64,000 nucleotides of DNA from JABMNT01 sp048262655 (GTDB lineage Bacteria; Pseudomonadota; Alphaproteobacteria; Rhodospirillales; Casp-alpha2): positions 310,001-374,000 of the forward strand of contig JBLXEY010000003.1 in NCBI GenBank assembly GCA_048262655.1. Direction: 5' to 3'. The notes beneath the pieces are model-generated. The model was not told where the DNA came from and did not search any database. It saw nothing but the letters and a program-made list of their open reading frames with translations. Of this stretch, positions 18,545 to 27,163 are shown piece after piece (positions within the stretch are counted from its first letter, which is position 1; each line of letters opens with the position of its first letter). The translations under genes and the position numbers were made by a program.

Positions 18545-19915
18545 ATGGAAAAAGTTTATATTGGTTGCGGGGCCGGCTTTTCGGGAGACCGGTTTGATGC
18601 CGCAGTTCCTGTGGTCAATACGTTGGCGACTTGTGATGGCGCGCGGTTTTTAATATTTGAAGTGCTGGCAGAACGAACTTTAGCGATTGCCCAGCGACTG
18701 CGCATGAAAGACCCCCAGGCAGGTTATTCACCTTATCTTGATGCCTATATTGAACCCATTCTGAAAAAAGCCAAAGACAATGCCGTTCGCATTGTATCCA
18801 ATCTTGGCGCGGCCAATCCCTCCGGTGCTGCCTTGCGTATCCATCAATTGGCTGAGCAATTGGGCGTAAAAGGATTGAAGATTGCCGTCGTATCTGGCGA
18901 TGATTTATTGGGTGTCTATGGCGCTGAAGATATAAAGAAACTGCCGACGATGGAAGGTATCTCGTTGGGCGAACGTGAAATTGTTGCGGCGAACGTCTAT
19001 TTGGGTGCGCAACCAATCGCCGAGGCCCTTGCCCTTGATGTCGATATTGTTCTGGTCGGCAGAAGCACAGATGCTGCCTTGACGCTGGGCCCTCTTTTAC
19101 ATGTTCACAAGTGGAAAGCTGATGAATGGGACCGCCTGGCACAAGGAACCCTGGCCGGCCATTTGCTTGAATGCGGTGGCCAGGTCACCGGCGCCTATTT
19201 TGCAGACCCCGGATTTAAGGACGTGCCGAATTTGGCAGAAGTCGGCTTTCCAATCGCGGAAATTGACGTCAACGGGACGATCGTTATCACGAAAGCTGCA
19301 GATACTGGCGGGCTGGTATCAAAAGCAACGGTTACCGAACAGATTCTCTATGAAGTCCATGACCCGGCACATTATTTAACCCCGGATGTGACGATGGATG
19401 TCACCAATGTGTCACTGGAAGAAGTTGGTCCCAATCGTGTGCGTGTGTCGGGGGCACGGGGGAAACCACCGCCGCTAACCCTGAAAGTGACGGTCAGCGT
19501 CGACGGAGGTTGGCTGGGAGAAGGGGAAATCACCTATGCAGGGCCGAACGCTCTGGCCCGGGCGGAACTTGCTGCATCTGTCATCAAGCGCAGAAGTCAG
19601 ATCCTCGGTGTTCAGGAGCCGTTGCGGGTCGATATTTTCGGGACTGGAGCCGTATATGATAATGATATGTCCGCAAAGCGACGGGCCCAGAATCTGAACC
19701 CGTCGGGTGAATATCGCGTGCGAGCCGCCATCCGATGTGCCGACCAAGAAACCGCGCAGCAAATTTCGAACGAAGTGCAAAGTCTTTATTGCTCTGGCCC
19801 GGCTGCGGGTGGTGGGGTTCGTCAATATGTAACTCAGCAAGTCAGTACGGCTTCTGTGTTGATTGAGCCGGAAAAAGTCTTGCCACATGTGCAGGTGAAA
19901 AGAGTCTTCCCATGA
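18545..19915 (+). CDS. AtuA family protein (acyclic terpene utilisation, DUF1446)
   Basis: This 456-residue protein matches the AtuA/DUF1446 family: IGCGAGFSGDRFDAAVPVV at the N-terminus, YLDAYIEPIL, SNLGAANPSGAA, AVVSGDDLLG, VLVGRSTDAALTLGP, ECGGQVTGAYFADPG and ITKAADTGGLVSKATVTEQ. AtuA is needed for citronellol/geraniol catabolism in Pseudomonas, with unresolved biochemistry. A GGGAGG ribosome site precedes the ATG. The stop overlaps the start of the following small gene by four bases, and together they correspond to the two parts of longer AtuA proteins. No other terpene genes are present, so the real substrate may be a different branched acyl compound. Confidence 0.85.
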   Translation: MEKVYIGCGAGFSGDRFDAAVPVVNTLATCDGARFLIFEVLAERTLAIAQRLRMKDPQAGYSPYLDAYIEPILKKAKDNAVRIVSNLGAANPSGAALRIHQLAEQLGVKGLKIAVVSGDDLLGVYGAEDIKKLPTMEGISLGEREIVAANVYLGAQPIAEALALDVDIVLVGRSTDAALTLGPLLHVHKWKADEWDRLAQGTLAGHLLECGGQVTGAYFADPGFKDVPNLAEVGFPIAEIDVNGTIVITKAADTGGLVSKATVTEQILYEVHDPAHYLTPDVTMDVTNVSLEEVGPNRVRVSGARGKPPPLTLKVTVSVDGGWLGEGEITYAGPNALARAELAASVIKRRSQILGVQEPLRVDIFGTGAVYDNDMSAKRRAQNLNPSGEYRVRAAIRCADQETAQQISNEVQSLYCSGPAAGGGVRQYVTQQVSTASVLIEPEKVLPHVQVKRVFP

Positions 19916-20292
19916 AAAAAATAGAAGTGCCCTTACATGCGATTGCCCATGGGCGCGCTGGCGATAAAGGGAACCGGTCCAATATAAGCGTTATCGCTTA
20001 TCGCTCAGACGCCTATGCAATTTTACTTGAACAAGTTACCGAACAGCGGGTGCTGGACATATTTCGCCATCGTGGCTCAACGAACGTTAAAAGATATGAG
20101 CTGCCCTCTCTTGAAGCCTTGAATTTTGTAATTGATGACGCACTGGAAGGCGGGGTAAACGCCAGCCTCAATATTGATGGGCATGGCAAAACCCTCTCTT
20201 TCCTGCTCTTGGGAGAGTTGACCCTGCGAATTGACCCGGCGTTGTTGCCAGAAGGTTCCCCCTATCGGAATTCATCGACAACAACGGTTTAG
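19912..20292 (+). CDS. AtuA-like C-terminal (ferredoxin-fold) domain protein
   Basis: This 126-residue protein (PLHAIAHGRAGDKGNRSNIS, RVLDIFRHRGSTNVKRYELP, then GGVNASLNIDGHGKTLSFLLL) matches the small domain found fused to the end of AtuA in some organisms and separate in others. The AHGRAGDKGN segment is its best conserved feature. It overlaps the upstream AtuA gene by four bases (ATGA), which argues for a two-protein complex made at equal ratio. It has no signal peptide. The function follows from AtuA and is otherwise unknown. Confidence 0.82.
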   Translation: MKKIEVPLHAIAHGRAGDKGNRSNISVIAYRSDAYAILLEQVTEQRVLDIFRHRGSTNVKRYELPSLEALNFVIDDALEGGVNASLNIDGHGKTLSFLLLGELTLRIDPALLPEGSPYRNSSTTTV

Positions 20293-20517
20293 CCTTTCGG
20301 TTTTCCAGATATTATCAGACTGCCGGGTGTTTCGAATCCCGTCTAAATAGCCCTTTTGAGTCTTTCTATAGGGTTTGCTGGTGTAATCCTGCAAAATCGG
20401 CAACATATACATCATCGCTGGTAATTTGATATTAATTGTTCAAGATTAATAACGATAACAGTTCAGTTTGTGCATGCGCCCTTAATCATTCATGGATGAA
20501 TATCGGGAGCTGCGGCA

Positions 20518-21795
20518 ATGGGTGGAGGCCCGAGCAAAATAATGGCCGAGTGGGGTACAGCATCTAGCGGTTTAACATCTTCGTCCTCAAGCAGCGAAAA
20601 TCTGTTAATTGGCCGCCTGAAACGCATTGAAAATAATGCGAGTGGATATTTTGCGATCCAGCTTCATTTGTCCCAACTGCGCAAGGGTAACCGCCAGGCG
20701 CATTTTATTCAAATTGCAACGCGGACCTTCGATGCCCTTATTGAAAGTAACGATGCAACTCTTTTTGAGATGACAAATCTGGATCTGGTTGTGATTTGCC
20801 GCAATGTTGATGTCGACGAGGTTGACAAAGTCATAGATAAAGTGCGCGGCTTGTTTAGCGAAGATCCGTTAGCAGAAGTCGACGAATCCGGTTTTGAAGA
20901 TAATTTTGCGACGTGGTACGACCTGTCCAATTCAGAAGACTTCGCTTCCTTTTTCTCAGTAATTGCAGACCTGTCTCTGGAAGCTGACCGTCTTCAAGCC
21001 GAAAAAGAAAGCCTGCGAGATAAGGAAAAAGCCGCTGGAGAGCCGCTGGAAGCGGATAACCTTACGGAAATAAACCGTAAATTGATGCGTATCCGGATCG
21101 CTGATTTACTGCAGCATCAAACCTGCTTGTTAGTGCGATCTGGCGGTGCGGGCGAAGTCGTCTTTAAAGAACATTTTGTTTCAATGGGGCAGGTCCGTGA
21201 ACGCATTGCCCCTGATAAGAACCTTTTTGCAAGCCCCTGGTTATTTCAGTATTTGACGGAAACGCTGGATCGTCGAATTTTGTCGGTTCTCAGTGAATGG
21301 GAATTTGACGAGATAGAAGACCCAATCAGTATAAACATGAATGTCAGCACGATTTTGTCGCGTGATTTTCAGGCCTTCCATAAAGCCGTCGGCGATCATA
21401 CGGATAAAGTGGTCGTCGAGATGCACATAGTGGATGTTTTTGCGGATACAAAAAATTTCGGTTATGCCCGGGATTCTCTGCAAGAGCGTGGTTACCGGGT
21501 CCTCGTTGATGGATTGGATCCGATGTCCTTGCAATTTTTTGACGTTTCAAAATTTGCCGCAGATTTTGTAAAAATTGGCTGGAATCAAAGCCTTCAAGAG
21601 GAAGACGGAAAGAGCCGACTGGAAGAAATGAAGGAAATCATTCTCTCTGCGGGACGCGAAAGTGTGATATTGGGGCGCGTTGATACCGAAAAAGCTGTAA
21701 AGTGGGGACTTGGAATCGGTGTGAGCCGTTTTCAGGGGTTCTTTATTGATCGTTTGGCAGAAGTCGCTGGTGGCGGCAAGAAAAAGGCGCTTTAA
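20518..21795 (+). CDS. Degenerate GGDEF-EAL-like protein, first of a tandem pair
   Basis: This 425-residue soluble protein is not a recognised named gene. Residues about 28-145 resemble a GGDEF fold without the GGDEF loop (RLKRIENNASGYFAIQLHLS, then VRGLFSEDPLAE). A charged linker follows (145-200). The C-terminal half looks like an EAL domain that has lost its catalytic residues: SINMNVSTILS in place of the VNxS strand, VVVEMHIVDVF in place of ExTE, YRVLVDGLDP in place of the DDFG strand, and GVSRFQGFFID in place of the QGY strand. I use the ATG at 20518 (GGGAG nine bases ahead); ATG 20542 is an alternative. A c-di-GMP-binding or scaffold role is inferred. Confidence 0.7.
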   Translation: MGGGPSKIMAEWGTASSGLTSSSSSSENLLIGRLKRIENNASGYFAIQLHLSQLRKGNRQAHFIQIATRTFDALIESNDATLFEMTNLDLVVICRNVDVDEVDKVIDKVRGLFSEDPLAEVDESGFEDNFATWYDLSNSEDFASFFSVIADLSLEADRLQAEKESLRDKEKAAGEPLEADNLTEINRKLMRIRIADLLQHQTCLLVRSGGAGEVVFKEHFVSMGQVRERIAPDKNLFASPWLFQYLTETLDRRILSVLSEWEFDEIEDPISINMNVSTILSRDFQAFHKAVGDHTDKVVVEMHIVDVFADTKNFGYARDSLQERGYRVLVDGLDPMSLQFFDVSKFAADFVKIGWNQSLQEEDGKSRLEEMKEIILSAGRESVILGRVDTEKAVKWGLGIGVSRFQGFFIDRLAEVAGGGKKKAL

Positions 21796-21805
21796 GGTAT
21801 AAATT

Positions 21806-23080
21806 ATGGCCGAATCAAACGGAAATCAGCGGAATATCCCCAGTCAGGAAAACCTGCTGCTTGACTATATTCATCGTCTGGAAGGGCATAAACAAGGCCG
21901 CCGGGTGGTCCACATTCATTTGTCAGGGTTGCGCCCTTTTAATCGTCGGGATCAGCATATTCGCATGGCTGCCAACAACTTTGATGCGCTCATCGCCGAT
22001 CTGCATGGCCAGCTGTTTACAATGAAGAACTCTGACATCTTTTTTGTTTTCAAAGAAGCAGTTCTGGGTGAGGTAGAAACAATCGTCCAGAAGGTTAAAT
22101 TCCTGTTTGATGACGATCCGTTGATCGCTGAGGCTAGCAATCATGGTCTTCCATTTGCGACCTGGTACAATGCAGATGATGATTTCGAATCAATCCTGAA
22201 TCTGGTTCAAAGCATTGCTCAGGCAGAAAAGAAACGCCAGTCCGTCGTTCGGGCACGGATGGATGCGCGCGCGGCTTTGAAGGCTAAGCAGCAACAGGGT
22301 GAACCGATGACACCGGATGTCCTGTCGCGGCTGGAATCGGCTCTGGCGCGGGCTGATCTGTCAAATCTGGTGCGGCGTCAATTCATTTGTAATGTCGATT
22401 CTAAACTTGTCCCTGAACAAATGTTCAGTGAATTGTTTATATCGATTAAGGACTTGCGTGAAACCATGCTGCCGGGCGTAAACGTGACAGCGAACCGTTG
22501 GCTTTTCCAGCATTTGACCGAAACACTCGATAAACGCATGTTATCGATGTTGACCAAAAATGATGGCGTTTCGATCTCTGGTGACATCAGTTTCAACGTC
22601 AATATTGCCACTCTGCTTTCGCAGGAATTTCAGATTTATGATGACAATGTGGCGGCATCGCGGCGTGGCACAATGATCATTGAATTGCAGAAAGAGGATA
22701 TTTTCTCAAACTTGCCGTCTTTTTTGTTTGCCCGCGAAATGGTCCAGGACAAGGGCTATCGTGTCTGCATGGATGGCATGACGCTGGATACGCTTGCAAT
22801 GATCAATTTCAACCGCATTGGGGCGGATCTTTGTAAACTGGTTTGGCACCCGGATTTGGTCGATGGCGGCGAGGCGGTCCATCAAACTTTGCGGGGCGTC
22901 ATTGAACAGATAAAACCTGAAAAACTTATTCTCTGTCGATGTGATAATCGGGAAGCCATCGATTTTGGCCGGTCTCTTGGCATCAATTTATTTCAGGGCC
23001 GTTTTGTCGAAAATTTGATCGCCGAAGACGGACGCAGGCGCGAGTTGCTCCGCTTGAAACGACGGATTGAGCGGAATTAG
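21806..23080 (+). CDS. Degenerate GGDEF-EAL-like protein, second of a tandem pair
   Basis: This 424-residue paralogue starts ten bases after the previous gene and has the same architecture: a GGDEF-like N-terminal half (YIHRLEGHKQGRRVVHIHLS, VKFLFDDDPLIAEA), an alanine/glutamine-rich linker, and an EAL-like C-terminal half (ISFNVNIATLLSQEF, TMIIELQKEDIF, YRVCMDGMTLDTLAM, GINLFQGRFVENL). EAL motif, catalytic glutamates and metal-binding aspartates are absent in both copies. Shared segments such as LSxLRxxNR, ATWYN/D and RWLFQ/PWLFQxLTETLDxR show a gene duplication. The stop overlaps the convergent cobT stop by four bases. The function is unknown. Confidence 0.7.
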   Translation: MAESNGNQRNIPSQENLLLDYIHRLEGHKQGRRVVHIHLSGLRPFNRRDQHIRMAANNFDALIADLHGQLFTMKNSDIFFVFKEAVLGEVETIVQKVKFLFDDDPLIAEASNHGLPFATWYNADDDFESILNLVQSIAQAEKKRQSVVRARMDARAALKAKQQQGEPMTPDVLSRLESALARADLSNLVRRQFICNVDSKLVPEQMFSELFISIKDLRETMLPGVNVTANRWLFQHLTETLDKRMLSMLTKNDGVSISGDISFNVNIATLLSQEFQIYDDNVAASRRGTMIIELQKEDIFSNLPSFLFAREMVQDKGYRVCMDGMTLDTLAMINFNRIGADLCKLVWHPDLVDGGEAVHQTLRGVIEQIKPEKLILCRCDNREAIDFGRSLGINLFQGRFVENLIAEDGRRRELLRLKRRIERN

Positions 23081-24093
23081 TCGTCTTTATCGGAAACGCC
23101 AGCTTCAGCAAAAGTCGCCATGCCATTATGGCAATTAACGGCGGCTTTAACGATCCCCACCGCCAAAGCAGCGCCTGACGCTTCACCAAGCCGCATCCCT
23201 AAATCAAGCAGAGCCGTCCGATGCAATGCCTTTAACAGCATGTGATGACCTTTCTCCGCCGACGTATGGGCAATCTGGCAATGATCAAGGGCCCCCGGTC
23301 GGGTTGCATCAAGGGCCGCTGCTGCTGCAGTCGAAATAAACCCATCGATCATTACCGGCACACGATTTTGCCGCGCGCCTATGATCGCGCCGGCAATGGC
23401 GACCAGTTCGCGCCCGCCAAGTCTGCGTAAGGCATCAATTCCATCAATTATTTCTGGCGTGTGCAGTGCGACCCCATTGGCAACAACGTCAACTTTGATA
23501 TCCAACGCGTTACCCTGAACACCGGTCCCCATTCCTGTCCATTCCTCGGCCGCACCACCATAAAGGGCATGGCAGATAGCCGCGGCAGAAGTTGTGTTGC
23601 CAATCCCCATTTCACCCAGACACAGCAAGTCGGCGGTCGAAGGCACGGCTTGAATGCCCGCGTTGAATGCCTCAATAAATTCCGCATCTGACAAGGCTGG
23701 CTCGATTGTAAAGTCCTTGGTCGGGTTTCCCAGCTCAAGTGGAATGACTTGAAGTTCAATGTCGAAGGTTTTGCATATTTGGTTGATGGCGGCGCTGCCG
23801 GCCTCAAACCCGAAGACCATCTGCTCTGTCACTTCAGCCGGGTACGCGGAGACACCCCGATCAACGACGCCATGGTTGCCCGCAAATACACGGGCACATG
23901 GCGTTTCCATCTGAGGTGGATAGTGTCCTTGCCACGCGGCAACCCATGCCGAAATTTCTTCCATCCTTCCCAGAGACCCCGGTGGTTTCGTTAACTGGGG
24001 TTCGCGCATATTAGCCTTGTCCTGGCTTTGTTCGTCGGCTGCCGGCAGCTGTGTTAACTGTAATCGGAGATCATTTAACGAGGAAATTGCCAT
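23077..24093 (-). CDS. cobT: Nicotinate-nucleotide--dimethylbenzimidazole phosphoribosyltransferase CobT
   Basis: This 338-residue enzyme makes alpha-ribazole phosphate from dimethylbenzimidazole and nicotinate mononucleotide for the lower axial ligand of cobalamin. It has family segments TKPPGSLGRMEEISAW, VFAGNHGVVDRGVSAYP, LGEMGIGNTTSAAA, DGFISTAAAAAL and the C-terminal catalytic glutamate region QIAHTSAEKGHHMLL. It is divergent from cobS, sharing a gap of only 93 bases, and its 3' end overlaps the end of the second EAL-like gene by four bases. I searched this gap for a cobalamin riboswitch and saw no conserved B12-box core. Confidence 0.94.
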   Translation of the reverse strand: MAISSLNDLRLQLTQLPAADEQSQDKANMREPQLTKPPGSLGRMEEISAWVAAWQGHYPPQMETPCARVFAGNHGVVDRGVSAYPAEVTEQMVFGFEAGSAAINQICKTFDIELQVIPLELGNPTKDFTIEPALSDAEFIEAFNAGIQAVPSTADLLCLGEMGIGNTTSAAAICHALYGGAAEEWTGMGTGVQGNALDIKVDVVANGVALHTPEIIDGIDALRRLGGRELVAIAGAIIGARQNRVPVMIDGFISTAAAAALDATRPGALDHCQIAHTSAEKGHHMLLKALHRTALLDLGMRLGEASGAALAVGIVKAAVNCHNGMATFAEAGVSDKDD

Positions 24094-24186
24094 AGAGAAG
24101 GTACGCCCTTGTTTTCTTTACTTGCGTGCTCACCTATAACCGAATTACACGGGCAATCATACGGGTTTTTTGCTGGGAGCAGCGCG

Positions 24187-24984
24187 ATGGAAGAGCCATC
24201 GGAATTAGAGGCAAATACAGCGCAGGGTATGGCACGGCGGCTGCGCGATATAGCCGTAACGGGGATGTTCTTAACGCGCCTACCGTTTCGGGTTTCGGGC
24301 GATCTCAAAACCCGTGATCTCGCCGGCGCAGTTTGGTGTTTTCCGCTCATCGGCGGGCTTGTGGGTGTGCTTTCGGGAGGCGCACTGATGGTCGCGTCTG
24401 AGTTGGATTTGCACCCGCTCGCCTGCGCGTTTATCGCGCTTGTTGTTTCTGCTCTGATTACGGGAGCCTTACACGAAGACGGGCTGGCCGATCTGGTCGA
24501 TGGTTTTGGCGGGGGATCAACCCGTGCAGACAAACTGCGCATTATGCACGATAGTCATATCGGGACCTATGGGGTCTTGGCCCTGGTTTTTAGTGTCGGT
24601 TTACGAACAGCTCTTTTGGCCGGTCTGCTGGGCCCGGGGATGGCAGCCGCAGCGGTATTGGCTGGTGCTGTGTTATCCCGAAGTGTTTTGCCGGGCCTCA
24701 TGTATCTGATGCCGCGGGCCCGGATAGATGGTCTTGCCGCTGATGCGGGCCGCCCCTCTCAAGCAGGAGCCCTTGTTGCCCTTGTGCTGGGCTGTGTAAT
24801 CGCCTGGCCTCTTCTTGGACTATGGGTGGGGTTTATTGCGATCATAATCGCCTTGCTTTCTGCCCTCGCAATGGCTTTCATCTCCCACCGCCAAATTGGC
24901 GGTTATACGGGTGATGTATTGGGGGCGACGCAACAAATCGTCGAAATAGCAATTCTGATAACGGCTGGAGCCTACGCAATATGA
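24187..24984 (+). CDS. cobS: Adenosylcobinamide-GDP ribazoletransferase CobS (cobalamin-5'-phosphate synthase)
   Basis: This 265-residue polytopic membrane enzyme joins adenosylcobinamide-GDP with alpha-ribazole or its phosphate, the last assembly step of cobalamin. It shows FLTRLPFRV near the N-terminus, the signature ALHEDGLADLVDGFGGG with the metal-binding aspartates, KLRIMHDSHIGTYGVLAL, and several hydrophobic helices to the C-terminus. The frame is open upstream to 24109, but ATG 24187 has GGGAG eight bases ahead and places the conserved region normally. It overlaps the next gene by four bases. Confidence 0.93.
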   Translation: MEEPSELEANTAQGMARRLRDIAVTGMFLTRLPFRVSGDLKTRDLAGAVWCFPLIGGLVGVLSGGALMVASELDLHPLACAFIALVVSALITGALHEDGLADLVDGFGGGSTRADKLRIMHDSHIGTYGVLALVFSVGLRTALLAGLLGPGMAAAAVLAGAVLSRSVLPGLMYLMPRARIDGLAADAGRPSQAGALVALVLGCVIAWPLLGLWVGFIAIIIALLSALAMAFISHRQIGGYTGDVLGATQQIVEIAILITAGAYAI

Positions 24985-25610
24985 CGACAGTAACGAGGTG
25001 GTGGTGGGTGCGGCATGCGCCAGTGTTGAATGTGGATGGCATCATCTATGGCTCTGATGACGTCGCGTGCGACACTTCGGACCGGCAGTCCTTTGAAAAT
25101 CTGGCATCCCAATTGCCAGCCGACGCCGTGTGGTTAACCAGTCACTTGACCCGTACACACCGAACTGCCAATGCCATTGCCGACGCTGGTTTGGACTTTC
25201 CGGAGCCGGTTCAGGAGACCCATCTGGGCGAGCAAGATTTTGGACACTGGCAAGGGTCTTCCTGGGACGAAATGCGTAACAAAGATTCTGATATTTATGA
25301 CGCTTTCTGGGAAATGCCGGCCCGCAACCGCCCGCCCGGTGGTGAAAGCTTTGCCGACCTCATCAATCGCGTTGGTGCGGTCATAGATCGTTATACGCAA
25401 GATCATGCCGGAAAAGACATTGTCGCTGTGACCCATGGTGGCACCATCCGAGGCGCGATTTCCCATGCGTTGGATTTGACACCGGAAACCGGTATGGCCT
25501 TTACCGTTGGCACGTTATCCTTAACCCGCCTTGAGCATGTAGAAGGCGGCTTGTTGAGAGGTAAGGGCGGTGCCTGGCGGGCGGTTACGATTAATCAGCC
25601 GGCTAAATAG
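24981..25610 (+). CDS. Histidine phosphatase family protein, probable alpha-ribazole phosphatase (CobC-like)
   Basis: This 209-residue cytosolic phosphoglycerate-mutase-fold protein has the catalytic histidine in WWVRHAPVL (RHAP in place of the common RHG), LTSHLTRTHRTANAIADA, the acidic segment LGEQDFGHWQG and the second catalytic histidine in VAVTHGGTIRGAI. Translationally coupled to cobS and just ahead of cobU, it most likely dephosphorylates alpha-ribazole phosphate or adenosylcobalamin phosphate. The specific role rests on context; the phosphatase call rests on the motifs. Confidence 0.82.
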   Translation: MTTVTRWWWVRHAPVLNVDGIIYGSDDVACDTSDRQSFENLASQLPADAVWLTSHLTRTHRTANAIADAGLDFPEPVQETHLGEQDFGHWQGSSWDEMRNKDSDIYDAFWEMPARNRPPGGESFADLINRVGAVIDRYTQDHAGKDIVAVTHGGTIRGAISHALDLTPETGMAFTVGTLSLTRLEHVEGGLLRGKGGAWRAVTINQPAK

Positions 25611-25616
25611 ATATTG

Positions 25617-26135
25617 ATGGAATTGCCAAAAATCACGCTGGTGCTTGGCGGACAGCGGTCCGGGAAAAGCCAATATGCCGAACAGATGATCGAAGCTGTA
25701 GGTGGTGGTCTCTATCTGGCCACAGCCCAAGCCTTTGATGGCGAAATGAAAGATCGTATCAAAATCCATCAAGACCGGCGCGGGGACCAATGGCAAACTC
25801 ATGAAGAACCCATAAATCTTGCCGAGTTTATCAGAGAACAAGCCGATCAGGGCCTCCCCATCTTGGTCGATTGTTTGACCTTGTGGTTAACGAACCTGAT
25901 GTTGGCAGAGCATGATATTGAGGACGCGATTGAGGCGCTATTGGTCGCCCTCAACACATCCAAAACCCCCCTTGTGCTTGTATCTAATGAAGTCGGGCTG
26001 GGAATTATTCCTGATAATGCATTGGCACGACGATTTGTCGATTGTGCGGGCCGGATGAATCAGGTAGTTGCAAGCACATCCAATCGCGTTGTCTTTATGA
26101 CAGCGGGCATTCCGCAAATTCTAAAGGACGAATAA
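25617..26135 (+). CDS. cobU: Adenosylcobinamide kinase / adenosylcobinamide-phosphate guanylyltransferase CobU/CobP
   Basis: This 172-residue bifunctional enzyme phosphorylates adenosylcobinamide and attaches GMP, feeding CobS. The Walker A loop LGGQRSGKSQYAE is at the N-terminus, followed by LATAQAFDGEMKDRIKIHQD, including the histidine that accepts GMP in this family, then LVDCLTLWLTN and SNEVGLGIIPDNALARRFVD. The ATG at 25617 is preceded directly by an in-frame TTG; I choose the ATG, six bases after the preceding stop. It sits between the phosphatase and cobW in one dense operon. Confidence 0.93.
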   Translation: MELPKITLVLGGQRSGKSQYAEQMIEAVGGGLYLATAQAFDGEMKDRIKIHQDRRGDQWQTHEEPINLAEFIREQADQGLPILVDCLTLWLTNLMLAEHDIEDAIEALLVALNTSKTPLVLVSNEVGLGIIPDNALARRFVDCAGRMNQVVASTSNRVVFMTAGIPQILKDE

Positions 26136-26138
26136 ATC

Positions 26139-27161
26139 ATGAAAATACCGGCAACTGTTATTACCGGGTTCCTGGGAGCCGGGAAAACCACACTTATCCG
26201 ACAAATGCTGGAAAATGCGTCTGGCAAGCGTATTGCCTTGATCATTAATGAGTTTGGCGATCTGGGTATTGATCGCGCGATGTTGGCGGGGTGCGGGATC
26301 GAAGGCTGCGATGACGATGCGATCATGGAACTGGCGAACGGATGTATCTGCTGTACGGTCGCCGACGATTTCTTGCCGACCATGGAAGCCTTGCTGGATC
26401 GCCCTGAACCGCCAGAGCACATTGTGATTGAGACATCAGGTCTGGCCCTGCCAAAGCCTCTCGTGCAAGCCTTCAACTGGCCCGAGATTAAGTCAAGGGT
26501 GACGGTCGATGGGGTTGTTACAGTTGTCGATGCGCCAGCTGTTGACAGTGGTCGTTTTGCGGATGATCCAGAGGCTGTCCAACAGGCGCGTCAAGCCGAT
26601 GAGATGTTGGATCACGAATCGCCGCTTGAAGAAGTATTTGAAGATCAATTGTTGTCGGCCGACTTGGTTTTGCTCAACAAAAGCGATCTTCTTGATGATA
26701 CCGCGATGGCCGCAGTTCGCGACATTGTTTCAAAGGAAATTGATCCCGCCGCAAAAATGATATCAACCCAGCATGGCAAGATTGATATCAATGTCTTGTT
26801 GGGGATCGAAGCCGCCGTCGAAGATGATATTGAGAACCGAAAATCCCATCACGATGGTGAAGACGATCACGATCATGATGACTTCGATAGTTTTGTGGTT
26901 AGCTTGTCTGATATTACAGACCCGGAAGCCTTGGAAGAGACTTTGAAAACCCTAACAGTTACTCACGATATCTTGCGTATCAAAGGGTTTTTAAATGTGC
27001 CGGGGAAAGACATGCGATTGGTCATCCAGGGTGTTGGGCCCCGCATTCAGCGGTATTTTGATCGCCCTTGGGCACCGGATGAAGTCCGCAGTTCTGAGCT
27101 GGTAATTATTGGTGAGACAGGCATGGATGCGGACGCCATAAGGACGGCATTGGGTAACTAG
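26139..27161 (+). CDS. cobW: Cobalamin biosynthesis GTPase CobW
   Basis: This 340-residue G3E-family GTPase has a P-loop ITGFLGAGKTTLIRQ, a switch region LIINEFGDLGIDRAML, the metal-binding motif GCICCTV (CxCC), VIETSGLALP and the base-specificity motif LLNKSDLLDD. A short histidine/aspartate-rich stretch (HHDGEDDHDHDD) near residue 245 is typical of metal-delivering G3E proteins. The C-terminal CobW domain follows. CobW supplies cobalt to CobNST in the aerobic pathway, and here it lies directly ahead of cobN with two bases between the genes, which supports that role. Confidence 0.93.
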   Translation: MKIPATVITGFLGAGKTTLIRQMLENASGKRIALIINEFGDLGIDRAMLAGCGIEGCDDDAIMELANGCICCTVADDFLPTMEALLDRPEPPEHIVIETSGLALPKPLVQAFNWPEIKSRVTVDGVVTVVDAPAVDSGRFADDPEAVQQARQADEMLDHESPLEEVFEDQLLSADLVLLNKSDLLDDTAMAAVRDIVSKEIDPAAKMISTQHGKIDINVLLGIEAAVEDDIENRKSHHDGEDDHDHDDFDSFVVSLSDITDPEALEETLKTLTVTHDILRIKGFLNVPGKDMRLVIQGVGPRIQRYFDRPWAPDEVRSSELVIIGETGMDADAIRTALGN

Positions 27162-27163
27162 GC

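Noticed and set aside
24094..24186. Cobalamin riboswitch between cobT and cobS
   Set aside because: The 93-base gap is too short for a full element, and I do not see the conserved B12-box core.
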